Source: CAIWHR01 sp963773195 (GTDB lineage: Bacteria; Pseudomonadota; Gammaproteobacteria; Burkholderiales; Casimicrobiaceae). Taken from it: 64,000 nucleotides of DNA. The notes beneath the pieces are model-generated. The model searched no databases. It saw nothing but the letters and a program-made list of their open reading frames with translations, and was not told where the DNA came from. The stretch covers positions 62,001-126,000 of the forward strand of contig CAVZAE010000013.1 in NCBI GenBank assembly GCA_963773195.1, in the 5' to 3' direction. Made by a program: the position numbers and the translations under genes. The stretch's first letter is position 1. Every line of letters begins with the position of its first letter. Positions 19,104 to 28,290 of this stretch are shown piece by piece.

Positions 19104-20147
19104 GTGTTCTTCGTCCGCCCGATCGCCCAGGACGACCTGCCGGCGGTGCTCGCGCTGTCCGAGCGCACCGGCCACGGCCTGACGACGCTGCCGGCCAATC
19201 AGGATCGCCTGGCCTCGCGCATCGATCGCTCGCTCGCGTCGTTCGCGCGCACGGCCTCGCGAGCCGACGAGTGCTACGTCTTCGTGCTGATCGACTCTGA
19301 CAGCGACCGTGTCATCGGCGTGGCGGCGATCGAGGCCGCAGTCGGGCTGGCCGAGCCCTGGTACAACTATCGCGTCGGCACGATCGTCCATGCGTCGCGC
19401 GCGTTGTCGGTCTACACCGTCGCGCCGACGCTGTTCCTCGCCAACGATCACACGGGGCATACCGAGCTCTGCACGCTGTTCCTCGACCAGGCTTTCCGCC
19501 GTGCGAAAAATGGGCCGCTGGTATCCAAGAGCCGGCTCCTGTTCATTGCCGAGTTTGCCGACCGCTTCGCCCCCAAAGTCATTGCCGAATTGCGCGGACG
19601 CGTCGATGCGGAAGGGCGGAGCCCTTTTTGGGAAGGCCTGGGCCGGCATTTCTTCGCGATGGAGTACACGACCGCCGACTACCTGACCGGCATCGGGCAG
19701 AAGTCGTTCGTCGCCGAGCTGATGCCGCGTCATCCGGTCTACGTCAATCTGCTGCCGCCCGCCGCACGCGAGGCCATCGGCGACGTCCACGTCGACACGC
19801 GCGCCGCGCGTGCGATGCTCGAGCAGGAGGGTTTCCGCTACGATGGGTACGTCGACATCTTCGACGGCGGACCTACGGTCGAATGCTTTCGCGACGACAT
19901 CGGCGCCGCGCGCGCGAGCCGCGTGCTGCCGGTGCAGATCGGCGAGCTCGACCCCGTGCCGGACAACCCGTCGGCCGAGGTCGTCTGGCTCGTGTCGAAC
20001 CGCCGCTTCGAAGCGTTCCGCGCCACGCTCGCGAAAGCGCCCGCCCGCATCGACCGGATGCCGCTCTTGCCGTTCGTGGCGGCCGAGCTCGGCGTCGGCG
20101 AGGGCGATCTCGTCCGCGCCGTGCCGCTGTCGCCGCGCGATCGATGA
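19104..20147 (+). CDS. astA: arginine N-succinyltransferase
   Basis: First step of the AST pathway: succinyl-CoA plus L-arginine to N2-succinylarginine, cytoplasmic. 347 residues, normal length. It begins FVRPIAQDDLPAVLALSERT with the substrate loop GHGLTTLPANQDRL; GHTELCTLFLDQAFR and EGLGRHFFAMEYTTADYLTG are AstA landmarks. The start is GTG 19104, 13 bases after astC. Its stop overlaps the ATG of astB (ATGA), implying translational coupling. Confidence 0.95.
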   Translation: MFFVRPIAQDDLPAVLALSERTGHGLTTLPANQDRLASRIDRSLASFARTASRADECYVFVLIDSDSDRVIGVAAIEAAVGLAEPWYNYRVGTIVHASRALSVYTVAPTLFLANDHTGHTELCTLFLDQAFRRAKNGPLVSKSRLLFIAEFADRFAPKVIAELRGRVDAEGRSPFWEGLGRHFFAMEYTTADYLTGIGQKSFVAELMPRHPVYVNLLPPAAREAIGDVHVDTRAARAMLEQEGFRYDGYVDIFDGGPTVECFRDDIGAARASRVLPVQIGELDPVPDNPSAEVVWLVSNRRFEAFRATLAKAPARIDRMPLLPFVAAELGVGEGDLVRAVPLSPRDR

Positions 20148-21472
20148 ACGAGATCAACTTCGACGGCATTCCCGGGCCGACGCACAACTACGCGGGCCTC
20201 GCGCACGGAAACCTCGCGGCCGAGCGGCACGCTCAGCAGGTCGCGAATCCGCGCGAAGCCGCGTTGCAGGGGCTTGCCAAGATGCGCGCGCTCGCCGCGC
20301 GGGGCTTCCCGCAGGCGGTGCTCCCGCCACACGAGCGACCGTTCATCCCGGGGCTGCGCGCGCAAGGCTTCGAGGGCACCGATGCCCAGGTACTCGCGCG
20401 CGCGGCACGCGAGGCGCCGCGGATGCTGGCCGCGTGCTCGTCAGCGGCGGCGATGTGGGTCGCCAACGCGGCGACGGTCGGCCCGTCGGGGGACACGGCG
20501 GACGGCCGCGTCCACTTCACGCCGGCGAATCTCGTGTCTCATTTCCATCGCTCGATCGAGGCGGAGACGACGACGCGCGTCCTGCGCGCGATCTTCGCCG
20601 ACACGCGCAAGTTCATGGTGCATGACCCGCTGCCCGCGGCACCGCAGCTCGGCGACGAAGGCGCGGCGAACCACACGCGCTTCGCCGGCACCGGAGGGAT
20701 CCCCGGCGTCGAGCTCTTCGTCTACGGCCGCGCCGCCTACGATGCGGCGGTCGGTGGTCCGCGCCAATATCCGGCCCGGCAAACGCGGGAAGCGTGCGAG
20801 GCGATCGCGCGGAACCATGGCCTCGACCCTGCCAGCACCGTTTTCGCGCAGCAGCATCCGGACGCGATCGACGCCGGCGTGTTCCACAACGACGTGATCG
20901 CGGTGGGCCACGGCAGCGTGCTTTTTTGCCACGAGCAGGCGTGGGTGGAGCAGTCCGACGTGCTGCGCCGGCTCGCTGCCGCGGTCGGTCCGGGATTCGA
21001 GCCGATCGTCGTGCGGGCGAACGAGGTCAGCATCCACGATGCGGTCGCCACTTACCTCTTCAACAGCCAGCTGTTGACGCGGCCCGACGGCCGCCTGCTG
21101 CTCGTCGCTCCCGGCGAGGTCCGCGAGAACGCGCGCGTCGAGCGCTATCTGGACACGCTGCTCGCACGCGACGGCCCGATCGCCGAGATGATCGTCTTCG
21201 ACCTGCGCCAGAGCATGCGCAACGGCGGCGGCCCCGCGTGTCTGCGATTGCGCGTCGCGCTCGCGGACGCCGAGCGTGCCGCCGTCGGCGCGCGCGTCTT
21301 CCTCGACGACGCCCTCGCCGGCGACCTCGAGGCGTGGATCCGTCGCCACTATCGCGACCGTCTCGCGCAGGACGATCTCGCCGATCCGGCATTGCTCGAC
21401 GAATCGCGCCATGCGCTGGACGAGCTCACGCGCATCCTGAAGCTGCCGCCGGTCTATCCGTTCCAGCTATGA
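20144..21472 (+). CDS. astB: N-succinylarginine dihydrolase
   Basis: Second AST step: succinylarginine to succinylornithine with release of ammonia and carbon dioxide. 442 residues, matching the family. It opens EINFDGIPGPTHNYAGLAHG; the catalytic Cys lies in RNGGGPACLRLRV, and other conserved stretches are QQHPDAIDAGVFHNDVIAV and VATYLFNSQLL. ATG 20144 overlaps the astA stop by four bases. The cluster ends here: no astD or astE follows, so the last two steps must be encoded elsewhere. Confidence 0.95.
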   Translation: MNEINFDGIPGPTHNYAGLAHGNLAAERHAQQVANPREAALQGLAKMRALAARGFPQAVLPPHERPFIPGLRAQGFEGTDAQVLARAAREAPRMLAACSSAAAMWVANAATVGPSGDTADGRVHFTPANLVSHFHRSIEAETTTRVLRAIFADTRKFMVHDPLPAAPQLGDEGAANHTRFAGTGGIPGVELFVYGRAAYDAAVGGPRQYPARQTREACEAIARNHGLDPASTVFAQQHPDAIDAGVFHNDVIAVGHGSVLFCHEQAWVEQSDVLRRLAAAVGPGFEPIVVRANEVSIHDAVATYLFNSQLLTRPDGRLLLVAPGEVRENARVERYLDTLLARDGPIAEMIVFDLRQSMRNGGGPACLRLRVALADAERAAVGARVFLDDALAGDLEAWIRRHYRDRLAQDDLADPALLDESRHALDELTRILKLPPVYPFQL

Positions 21473-21591
21473 CAACGTTGACGTCGACTGGGATCGGGAT
21501 CACCATCCCGTCGCGACGGCGGCAGCGGTCGCAACGGCCCTCCGTCGTCGACCCGCCGCGTTGACGTTTATTCAACCGAGGAGAACCGGAC

Positions 21592-22140
21592 ATGTCCTGC
21601 AGAATGTTGATCGGCGCCGTCGTGACCGCGGCGCTCGCTATTGCCGCAAACCCGGCCGCGGCTGCCGATGCCGCGCAGCTCAGCAGAGACGCGCAGAGTT
21701 CGCTGCAGGCGCTGTATGCCCAGGTCCCCTCGGCCAAGGCACTGGGAGCGAAGGCGAATGCCATTCTCGTCTTCCCGAAGGTCACCAAGGCGGGCTTGGG
21801 CGTCGGCGGCCAGTTCGGCGAGGGGGCGCTGCTCAAGGGCGGCAAACCGGTCGCGTACTACAACACCGCGGGTGCATCGATCGGCCTCCAGGCCGGCGCC
21901 CAGACCTACGGGTACGCGCTGTTTCTGATGACCGACAAGGCCGTGCAGGCGCTCGACGCGGCGGACGGATTCGAAGTCGGCGTCGGTCCGACGGTCGTCG
22001 TCATGGACGAGGGCAAGGCAAAGACCATGACGACCACGACCACGAAGGATGACATCTACGCGTTCATCTACGGCCAGCAGGGTCTGATGGCCGGCCTCGG
22101 GGTCCAGGGCAACAAGATCACGAAGATCAACCCCAAGTAG
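21592..22140 (+). CDS. exported SYLF/YSC84-domain lipid-binding-like protein
   Basis: 182 residues with a signal peptide (MLIGAVVTAALAIAANPAAA, cleaved before ADAAQ). The mature part is a single SYLF/Ysc84 domain: AKALGAKANAILVFPKVTKA, then GVGGQFGEGALLKGGKPVAY and GLQAGAQTYGYALFLM, the usual glycine-rich beta pattern. In eukaryotes the domain binds phosphoinositides; the bacterial role is unknown and probably envelope-related. The ribosome site is GAGGAG before ATG 21592. It stands alone, 120 bases after astB. Confidence 0.88.
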   Translation: MSCRMLIGAVVTAALAIAANPAAAADAAQLSRDAQSSLQALYAQVPSAKALGAKANAILVFPKVTKAGLGVGGQFGEGALLKGGKPVAYYNTAGASIGLQAGAQTYGYALFLMTDKAVQALDAADGFEVGVGPTVVVMDEGKAKTMTTTTTKDDIYAFIYGQQGLMAGLGVQGNKITKINPK

Positions 22141-22324
22141 CCCGGCTTCCCGGACCGTTTGGCCGTTCACCGGCACGGCCGGCTTGTCGGTCGCGCCGCG
22201 GCTCGCGCCGCGGCCTCCGCTCCGATTTAGCATATCGATCCGCCGTGCCGTCGGCCGCAAGCGGCGACTCGCCCCACTCGCATCCCCAAGCAAGCTTGGG
22301 GCCCCTGCTCCTCGGCTCGCGCCG

Positions 22325-23023
22325 CTACTCGCGCATCATCCCGCCGCACGCGGCGGACACGCGTGCGTACTCCTCCGGCGAGTCGATCTCGCGCTGGCGC
22401 GCCTTGATTTGTCCTGCCATGCGCTCCAGCAGCGGCCCGATCTCGGCACTGATCCCGGCATCCGTCCCGCGTTTCGCCTCGGCTCGACTCTTGTAGTACA
22501 GCACGCGGTTGCCGTACGCCGCCGCCAGGGTCGCGCGGACATCGGTGGCGATGCGCACAAGCTCCTCGCGATAGACGGCGACGTGCTTCTGCTCGTGCTC
22601 GAGCGCGGTGGCGTCGCGACAATGATCGACTGCGAGCTCGCGGCCGATGTAGACGGTCATTGGTGTCGCGGTGAGCTCGACGCGCACCGAAGGCCGCACG
22701 CAGACGCGCCCGGTGCTCTGATCCTCGATGCCGGCGGTCTCGACCGCCACCGTGTCGCCGAGCTTGGCGGTCGTAAGCCCGACGGCGCGCTGCGTCGGTG
22801 CCATGTCGTCGCCCATCGCGGTCAGCTCGCGCCATGACCGGGTCCGGTCGGTCGCATAGACAACCGGCGCGGCCCCGACCTCGATGCGCGTCGCGGGAAG
22901 CGATGCCTCGCATCTCGCTTCGAAGCCCGCGACTCCCGCGCGCGCGGCCACTGACCACACCGAATCGCAGCCGGCGCAGAGCACGACGAAAACGAACATG
23001 ACCGCGAAGATCCGCACGCGCAT
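22325..23023 (-). CDS. lipoprotein with HEXXH metal-site motif, unknown
   Basis: 232 residues with a clear lipobox, VVLCAGCDS, so it should be lipid-anchored after signal peptidase II cleavage. The mature part contains ALEHEQKHVAVYREELVRIA; HEQKH is an HEXXH zinc-binding pattern, with Glu residues downstream that could be a third ligand. The layout resembles predicted secreted zinc proteases of the DUF922 type, but I cannot confirm the family. The segment VAVETAGIEDQSTGRVCVRP lies before the site. Its ATG (23023) overlaps the stop of the upstream MFS gene by four bases (ATGA), so the two are translated together. No MFS-protease pairing is known to me. Confidence 0.72.
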   Translation of the reverse strand: MRVRIFAVMFVFVVLCAGCDSVWSVAARAGVAGFEARCEASLPATRIEVGAAPVVYATDRTRSWRELTAMGDDMAPTQRAVGLTTAKLGDTVAVETAGIEDQSTGRVCVRPSVRVELTATPMTVYIGRELAVDHCRDATALEHEQKHVAVYREELVRIATDVRATLAAAYGNRVLYYKSRAEAKRGTDAGISAEIGPLLERMAGQIKARQREIDSPEEYARVSAACGGMMRE

Positions 23024-24297
23024 CAGTCGCTGGCCACCACCGGCAGCTTCTGGTGCCTGCGCACCGGAGACCAGAACACGGCCGCGGCGGTCAGCACGAG
23101 ACCCAGCCCACCCACCGTCAGCAGCGTCGCACGCAGCCCGACGGCGGTCGCGAGTGCGCCGCCGGCGAGCGAGCCGAGTGGCGCCGCTGCGACCGTCAGG
23201 AAACGCATTGTCGCGGTCATCCGGCCGAGCAGTCGGTCGGGCGTAATGGCCTGCCGCAAGGACAGGTAGTTGATCGCGTAGAGAACCGCGCCGAAGTCGA
23301 AGACCAGCATCGCGATCCCGAGCGCGAGCGTTGCCACCCTGGTCGACCCGGACACCAGCCCGAATGCCTGCCAGCCGACCGCCGTCAGGAACAGCCCGTG
23401 CACGATCACCGGTCCAACACCGAAGCGCGCGGTGAGCCGTTCGGCGAACCCGGCGGCGAGCACGCAACCTACGCCGCCGCAGGCGTACGTGAGGCCGATC
23501 GCACCCGGCGAGAGACCCAGGTCGCGCGTCGCGAACAGGATCAGCACCGCGACCTGCATGTGATGGAGGACCTGCCACAGGCCGGCGACCCAGGCGAGCG
23601 CGAGCAGCGTCGAGTTGTTCCAGACGAGCTTCAACCCCTCGTGGATCTCGGCGGCAACCGACGCGTTCGGGCCCGGATGCGGCACGTCCTGCGGCGCGCG
23701 GATCCGGCGCAGCATCAGCGCGGACGCGAAGAACGTGAAGGCGTCGAGCACGATCGCGAAAGGCGCGGTCATGAGCTGGATCAGGCCGCCGGCCAAGCCC
23801 GGCCCGATCAGTGCCGACGACGTCTCACCCAGCGTCACCTTCGCGTTTGCCTCGACCAGCCGCCCGCGGCCCGCGATCTGCGCAAGGAGCACCTGGTACG
23901 CCGCGCCGCCAACCACGTTCTGCACGCCGCACAAAAAGCCGACCGCGAACAGGATCTCGATCGACAGCATGTCGAACCACGCGGCGATCGGAATGGCGAG
24001 CAGCGCAATGCCGCGCCCAACGTCGGCGGCGATGATGATCGGCAGCTTGCGCACACGGTCGATCAGCACGCCCGCATGCAGCGAAACGAGCGCGAAGGGC
24101 AGCGTCTCGAGCGCGACCAACACACCCATCTGCCACGGGGTCGCGTGCAGCATCACCGCGGCGGTGAGCGGCAGCGCGAGATTGGTGACCTGCGAGCCGA
24201 ACGCCGTCACCGTCAGCGACGTCCAGAGCTTCATGAAGTCCGGACTGCGCCACAGACCGCCGAGCGAGCGCCTGATTGTGCATTGCAGCCACGACAT
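23023..24297 (-). CDS. MFS exporter of the EntS/MFS_3 type
   Basis: Inner-membrane major facilitator of 424 residues with about 12 hydrophobic segments. The N-terminus reads SLGGLWRSPDFMKLWTSLTV, typical of the MFS_3 group. The loop-2 motif is HAGVLIDRVRKLPI, and a second NxxxG-like region GETSSALIGPGLAGGLIQL lies mid-protein. Members export siderophores, macrolides or other small molecules; no siderophore genes are nearby. ATG 24297 is chosen because the longer upstream frame is Pro/Arg-rich filler. Confidence 0.85.
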   Translation of the reverse strand: MSWLQCTIRRSLGGLWRSPDFMKLWTSLTVTAFGSQVTNLALPLTAAVMLHATPWQMGVLVALETLPFALVSLHAGVLIDRVRKLPIIIAADVGRGIALLAIPIAAWFDMLSIEILFAVGFLCGVQNVVGGAAYQVLLAQIAGRGRLVEANAKVTLGETSSALIGPGLAGGLIQLMTAPFAIVLDAFTFFASALMLRRIRAPQDVPHPGPNASVAAEIHEGLKLVWNNSTLLALAWVAGLWQVLHHMQVAVLILFATRDLGLSPGAIGLTYACGGVGCVLAAGFAERLTARFGVGPVIVHGLFLTAVGWQAFGLVSGSTRVATLALGIAMLVFDFGAVLYAINYLSLRQAITPDRLLGRMTATMRFLTVAAAPLGSLAGGALATAVGLRATLLTVGGLGLVLTAAAVFWSPVRRHQKLPVVASD

Positions 24298-24391
24298 CGA
24301 AATCCCCTGTCCTTTGATTCCAGTCCGGCAATGCCGGAGCGCGCCGCGCATCGGCGGCGCCCTTGCAAAGGCAGGCGGGTTCTTGCTGTTG

Positions 24392-24426
24392 CCGGATTCC
24401 CGCCTGCTGCCTGGCGGGAAGTCCGG
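24392..24426. repeat. strong imperfect hairpin between solute-binding-protein array and MFS gene
   Basis: CCGGATTCCCGCC (24392-24404) pairs with GGCGGGAAGTCCGG (24413-24426) with a single bulge and an 8-base loop. It lies about 250 bases after the last of three binding-protein genes (transcribed leftward) and 95 bases before the MFS start. There is no T-run, so an mRNA-end stabiliser or REP-type element is more likely than a classic terminator. Confidence 0.5.
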
Positions 24427-24673
24427 CCAGGCGGTTACTGCGAAATGCCGCGGCCGAGGGGCCGCATGACCCATGCGCTGCCGACGCGCACGACCGTCGC
24501 GGCCGCGAGCGCCGCCAGCGACGGAATGTAGGTGTGCGAATCGATCATGGTTGTCGCGTGAGTTGATAGTGCTGGGTTAGGCGATCGATTCTACGCCGCC
24601 GCGCCGGCTGCGGCAATCTGCCGCACCGCCAGGCGCGCGCCCCAAGGGACCGCCTGTCGCACGGGCGCAACGT

Positions 24674-26482
24674 TCACCGGCCGTCCTTCTGGCGCGCCGT
24701 GTCGATGTCGTAGTACTTCCACGCGTGCTCGTCGTAGATGTGCTTGCGATAGCCCAGCACCCACGGCCGTACCAGGGTGTTCTCGTAGCGGTAAACGCCG
24801 AGCTCCCATGGGTTGTACGCGGCGATGATCGCGTCCATCTTCGCGTAGAGCCTCTGCCGTTCGGAACCGTGCGGCACGCGTACGCTTGCCCGATAGAGCT
24901 CGTCGTATTCGGCATTGCGAAAGCGCCCGAGATTGTTCTGCCCCGCATTCGGGCCGTAGAGCAGTTGCATGAACGCGTAGCCGTCGCCCGACGTCGTAAT
25001 CCAGCCGACAGACCACATCTGCACCTGGCCTGCGCGCGCCATCTTCAACAGATCGGGCCACTTCTGCTTGATGAATTCGATCCTGATGCCGATCGCCGCC
25101 ATGCTCTTCGCCCACAGCTCGTCGCGCTCGCGGTCGCGCCCACTCGGCGTCGAGCCCATCGACAGCACGAACGAACGGCCGTCCGGAAGGTCGCGCCAGC
25201 CGTCACCGTCGCGATCCTTGTAGCCGAAGCGGTCGAGCAGCGCCTTTGCGGTCGCCGGATCGTAAGCGGCGCGCGTCGAGAACCCGGGAATATGACCTTG
25301 CGCATCGGGGGGAACGGGTTGCGTCGCAGGAATCGCCTGCCCTTGGTACCAGACGCGGATCAGGTCCGGCGTGTTGAACGCCATCACGATCGCGCGCCGC
25401 AGCGCGACCTTGTCCGGCGAATAGCCGCCGACGATCGGGTCTTCCATGTTGAAGTACGCGTAAGTGATCGACGGCTGGACCGCGCGCTCGAGCCGCACAC
25501 CCTCTTTCGCGTATTCCGGCAACAGCCTGTTGCTCGAATCGAGCGCCCTCGGCACGAGATCGGCGGGAACGTTTGCGTAGTCGAGCGCCTTCGAGTTGAA
25601 CGCGAGCAGCTGCGGATTTGATTCCTCGATGATCGAGATCTCGACGCGGCCGATCTGTGGCAGCCGCTTCCCCTTCATCTGCGTGACGATCGCCTTGGTA
25701 GGATCGTCCGTCTTCTCCGGCGCGGCGGGAAAGTACTCCTCACGGTAGTTCGGATTGGCTTCGAGCACGATCCTCTGCCCGCGGCGCCATTCCTTCAGGA
25801 TGTAAGGGCCGGTCCCCACCGGATGCGCCATCGCCCAGCCGCTCACGTCGCCATACGCCTCGATCACCTCGCGCGCGACCGCCGCCATCGCCGCCTGCGG
25901 CAGCGAATCCATGAGCGTGTAATCGGGCTCGACAAGCTTCAGCCGGATCGTGTAGCGGTCGAGCGCGCGCAAGCCCTCGATCTCGGCGTCGTAGTCGAAT
26001 CTGCCCGTCGCTTTCGCTTTCTCCGCCGCGACGTCGAGCCCAACCAGCTTGCCGGTGATGTAGAACGCATTCGGCGAGCGCACCTTCGGATCGACGAGCC
26101 GCTTCCACGAATAGACGTAGTCGTGCGCCGTCAGCTCGCGCTTCTTCCCGCCGAACACCGGATCGTCGGCGAAGTAGAGGCCCGGCTTCACGTGGATCGT
26201 CCACGTCGTCCCGTCGGCGGAAATCTCCGGCATCGCGACGGCGGTGTTTGGCGCCATCCGATACGGTCGGGTCAGATAGTCGGGCGCATAGAGCGAATCG
26301 AACATTGCGCGGAGGATGAGCGCCGAGTAATAGTCCTGCGTCGGCTGCGGATCGAAGCCCGTCTCCGCGACCGGGAACATCACGCGGAGCGTCTTGTTCA
26401 TGTCAGCGGCGGTTGCGAGGCCGCCGCCCGCGAGCGATGCCGCCAGGACGAGCGCGGATACGATTCGTATCAGGCGCTGCAA
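24674..26482 (-). CDS. ABC transporter family-5 solute-binding protein, paralogue 1
   Basis: Periplasmic dipeptide/oligopeptide-type receptor of 602 residues. The signal is LIRIVSALVLAASLAGGGLA; the mature part begins KTLRVMFPVAETGFDPQPTQ. Family-5 landmarks: LYFADDPVFGGKKRELTAHD, YVYSWKRLVDPKVRSPNAF and HPVGTGPYILKEWRRGQRIV. The loop DRDGDGWRDLPD fits an EF-hand calcium loop (acidic residues at 1, 3, 5, 9 and 12). The start appears to be TTG 26482, with AGGGGC upstream, 10 bases after the previous gene. It is the last of three paralogues in one operon; no permease or ATPase is present. Confidence 0.88.
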   Translation of the reverse strand: MQRLIRIVSALVLAASLAGGGLATAADMNKTLRVMFPVAETGFDPQPTQDYYSALILRAMFDSLYAPDYLTRPYRMAPNTAVAMPEISADGTTWTIHVKPGLYFADDPVFGGKKRELTAHDYVYSWKRLVDPKVRSPNAFYITGKLVGLDVAAEKAKATGRFDYDAEIEGLRALDRYTIRLKLVEPDYTLMDSLPQAAMAAVAREVIEAYGDVSGWAMAHPVGTGPYILKEWRRGQRIVLEANPNYREEYFPAAPEKTDDPTKAIVTQMKGKRLPQIGRVEISIIEESNPQLLAFNSKALDYANVPADLVPRALDSSNRLLPEYAKEGVRLERAVQPSITYAYFNMEDPIVGGYSPDKVALRRAIVMAFNTPDLIRVWYQGQAIPATQPVPPDAQGHIPGFSTRAAYDPATAKALLDRFGYKDRDGDGWRDLPDGRSFVLSMGSTPSGRDRERDELWAKSMAAIGIRIEFIKQKWPDLLKMARAGQVQMWSVGWITTSGDGYAFMQLLYGPNAGQNNLGRFRNAEYDELYRASVRVPHGSERQRLYAKMDAIIAAYNPWELGVYRYENTLVRPWVLGYRKHIYDEHAWKYYDIDTARQKDGR

Positions 26483-26492
26483 GACATCGCCC

Positions 26493-28290
26493 CTACTTGG
26501 CCGCGCCGCGGCGCTGAGCCAGGTCGAGATCGAGATACATCCACGGATGCGGGTTGTACGTATCGTATTTGTAACCGACGACCCATGGGTGCACGATTAT
26601 GTTCTCGATCCGGTAGGTGTGCAGCACCCACGGTGCGTACGCGACGACGAGCTTCGACATCTCGCGGTAGAGCTTTACCCGCTCGGGGCCGTTGGGCAGC
26701 TTCTTGGCCTGGTCGTAGAGGGCGTTGAACTCGGGAAGATCGAAGCGTCCGAGGTTCGACATGCCCTTGTGAGGACCGTAGAGGAGATCGAGGAAGCTGC
26801 TGCCATTGTCGTTGGTATTGGTGTTCGCGAGACCCCACATCTGCAGCTGCCCGGCGAGGCCCTGCTTCAGCGTGTCGGGAAACTTCTGCTTGGTGAACTC
26901 GATGCGGATGCCGACCGCGTCCATGCTCTTCTTCCACAGCTCGTCGAACTGGCGATAGATCGCCGATGGATCGGAGGCAAGGACGAGCTTCAGCGGCTTC
27001 CCATCGGGCATGTCGCGCCAGCCGTCGCCGTCGCGGTCGACGTACCCGAACTTGTCGAGCAACGCCTTGGCGCCGGCGACGTCGTCGTGCGCGCCGCCGT
27101 TGTAGTCGGGGTCGTGGCCGACGACGTTGGGCGGAATCGGCTGGGTGGCGCGCATCGCCTGACCGAGGCGGATCACCTTGATCTCGTCCTCGTTGTTGTA
27201 CGCCATGCTGATCGCGCGGCGCAACGCGATCTAGTCGTTGGTATACCCACCGACGATCGGGTCCTCCATGTTGAAGTACGTGTAGACGACGGTCGGCTGG
27301 ACACCCCGACCGAGGACGATGCCCCGCGTGGCAAATTCCGGCTTCAGCTTGTCGCCGTTCAGGACCTTCGGAACGAGATCCGTCGGGACCGCCGATATAG
27401 TCGAGCTGCCCGCTTTCGAACGCCAGGAGCCGAGGATTCGATTCCTCGATGATGTTGATCTCGATCTGGCCGATGATCGGAAGTTTCTTGCCCCGCAGCT
27501 TCGCCTCGATCGCACGGTCCTCCGGCTGCGCGCTCGCGGGATAGCTGAGGTCCCGGAAGCTCGGGCTCGCCTCGAGCACGATCTTCTGGCCGCGGCGCCA
27601 GTCCTTTAGCCGATACGGTCCGGTTCCGACCGGGTGCTCCATGATCCAGCCCGCCGCGTCGCCATAGGCCTTGACCACTTCGCGCGCAACCGCCGAGGTC
27701 GCCGACGAGTTGAGATCGGTCAGCAGGTCGTAGGCCGGATAGGTGAGCTTGAGGCGCAGCGTGTAACGGTCAATCGCCTGTGCGCCTTCGAAGGAAGCGT
27801 CGTAGTCGAAGGCGCCGGTCTTTTTCGCGGCATCGATCGCCGCCTTCGCGCCAACCAGCCGGTCGTCGAGGATCTGCGCGTTGTTCGAGCGCAGCTTCGG
27901 GTCGATCAGGCGCTTGAAGGAATAGACGTAGTCCTCGGCGACCAGCTCGCGCTTCTTGCCTCCGAACGCCGGATCATCGGAAAAATAGATCCCGGGCTTG
28001 ATCTTGATCGTCCAGGTCATCCCGTCGGCCGAAATCTCGGGCAGCGCGGCGGCGGTGTTCGGGACGATCTTGTAGGGCCGCGCGAGATGATCGTACTTGT
28101 AGAGCGAGTCGAAGATCTCGCGGTTGACCCAGTTCGAGTAGAGGTCGCTCGACGCCTGCGGATCGAACCCGGTCTCGGGCGCGACGAACGCGACATGCAG
28201 GACCTTGTCCATGTCGGCGGAGCGCGCGGCGGGCGAGACCGTCGCGAGCATCGCCGCCGCCAAAATCGCCACGGCGTGGCGGGCAATCAT
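26493..28290 (-). pseudogene. ABC family-5 solute-binding protein, paralogue 2 (frameshift plus in-frame stop)
   Basis: Same architecture as its neighbours: signal peptide ARHAVAILAAAMLATVSPAA, then VLHVAFVAPETGFDPQASSD, SDDPAFGGKKRELVAEDYVY and the calcium-type loop DRDGDGWRDMPD. Two lesions interrupt it. One surplus base near 27390-27400 shifts frame after LLAFESGQLDYI. Then an in-frame TAG at 27231-27233 replaces the expected Lys codon between GGYTND and IALRRAIS (paralogues have K or R there). Removing one base gives 599 codons, matching 598 for paralogue 3. ATG 28290 overlaps the stop of paralogue 3 (ATGA). Nonsense plus frameshift argues more for real decay here than elsewhere, but error remains possible. 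Confidence 0.82.
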
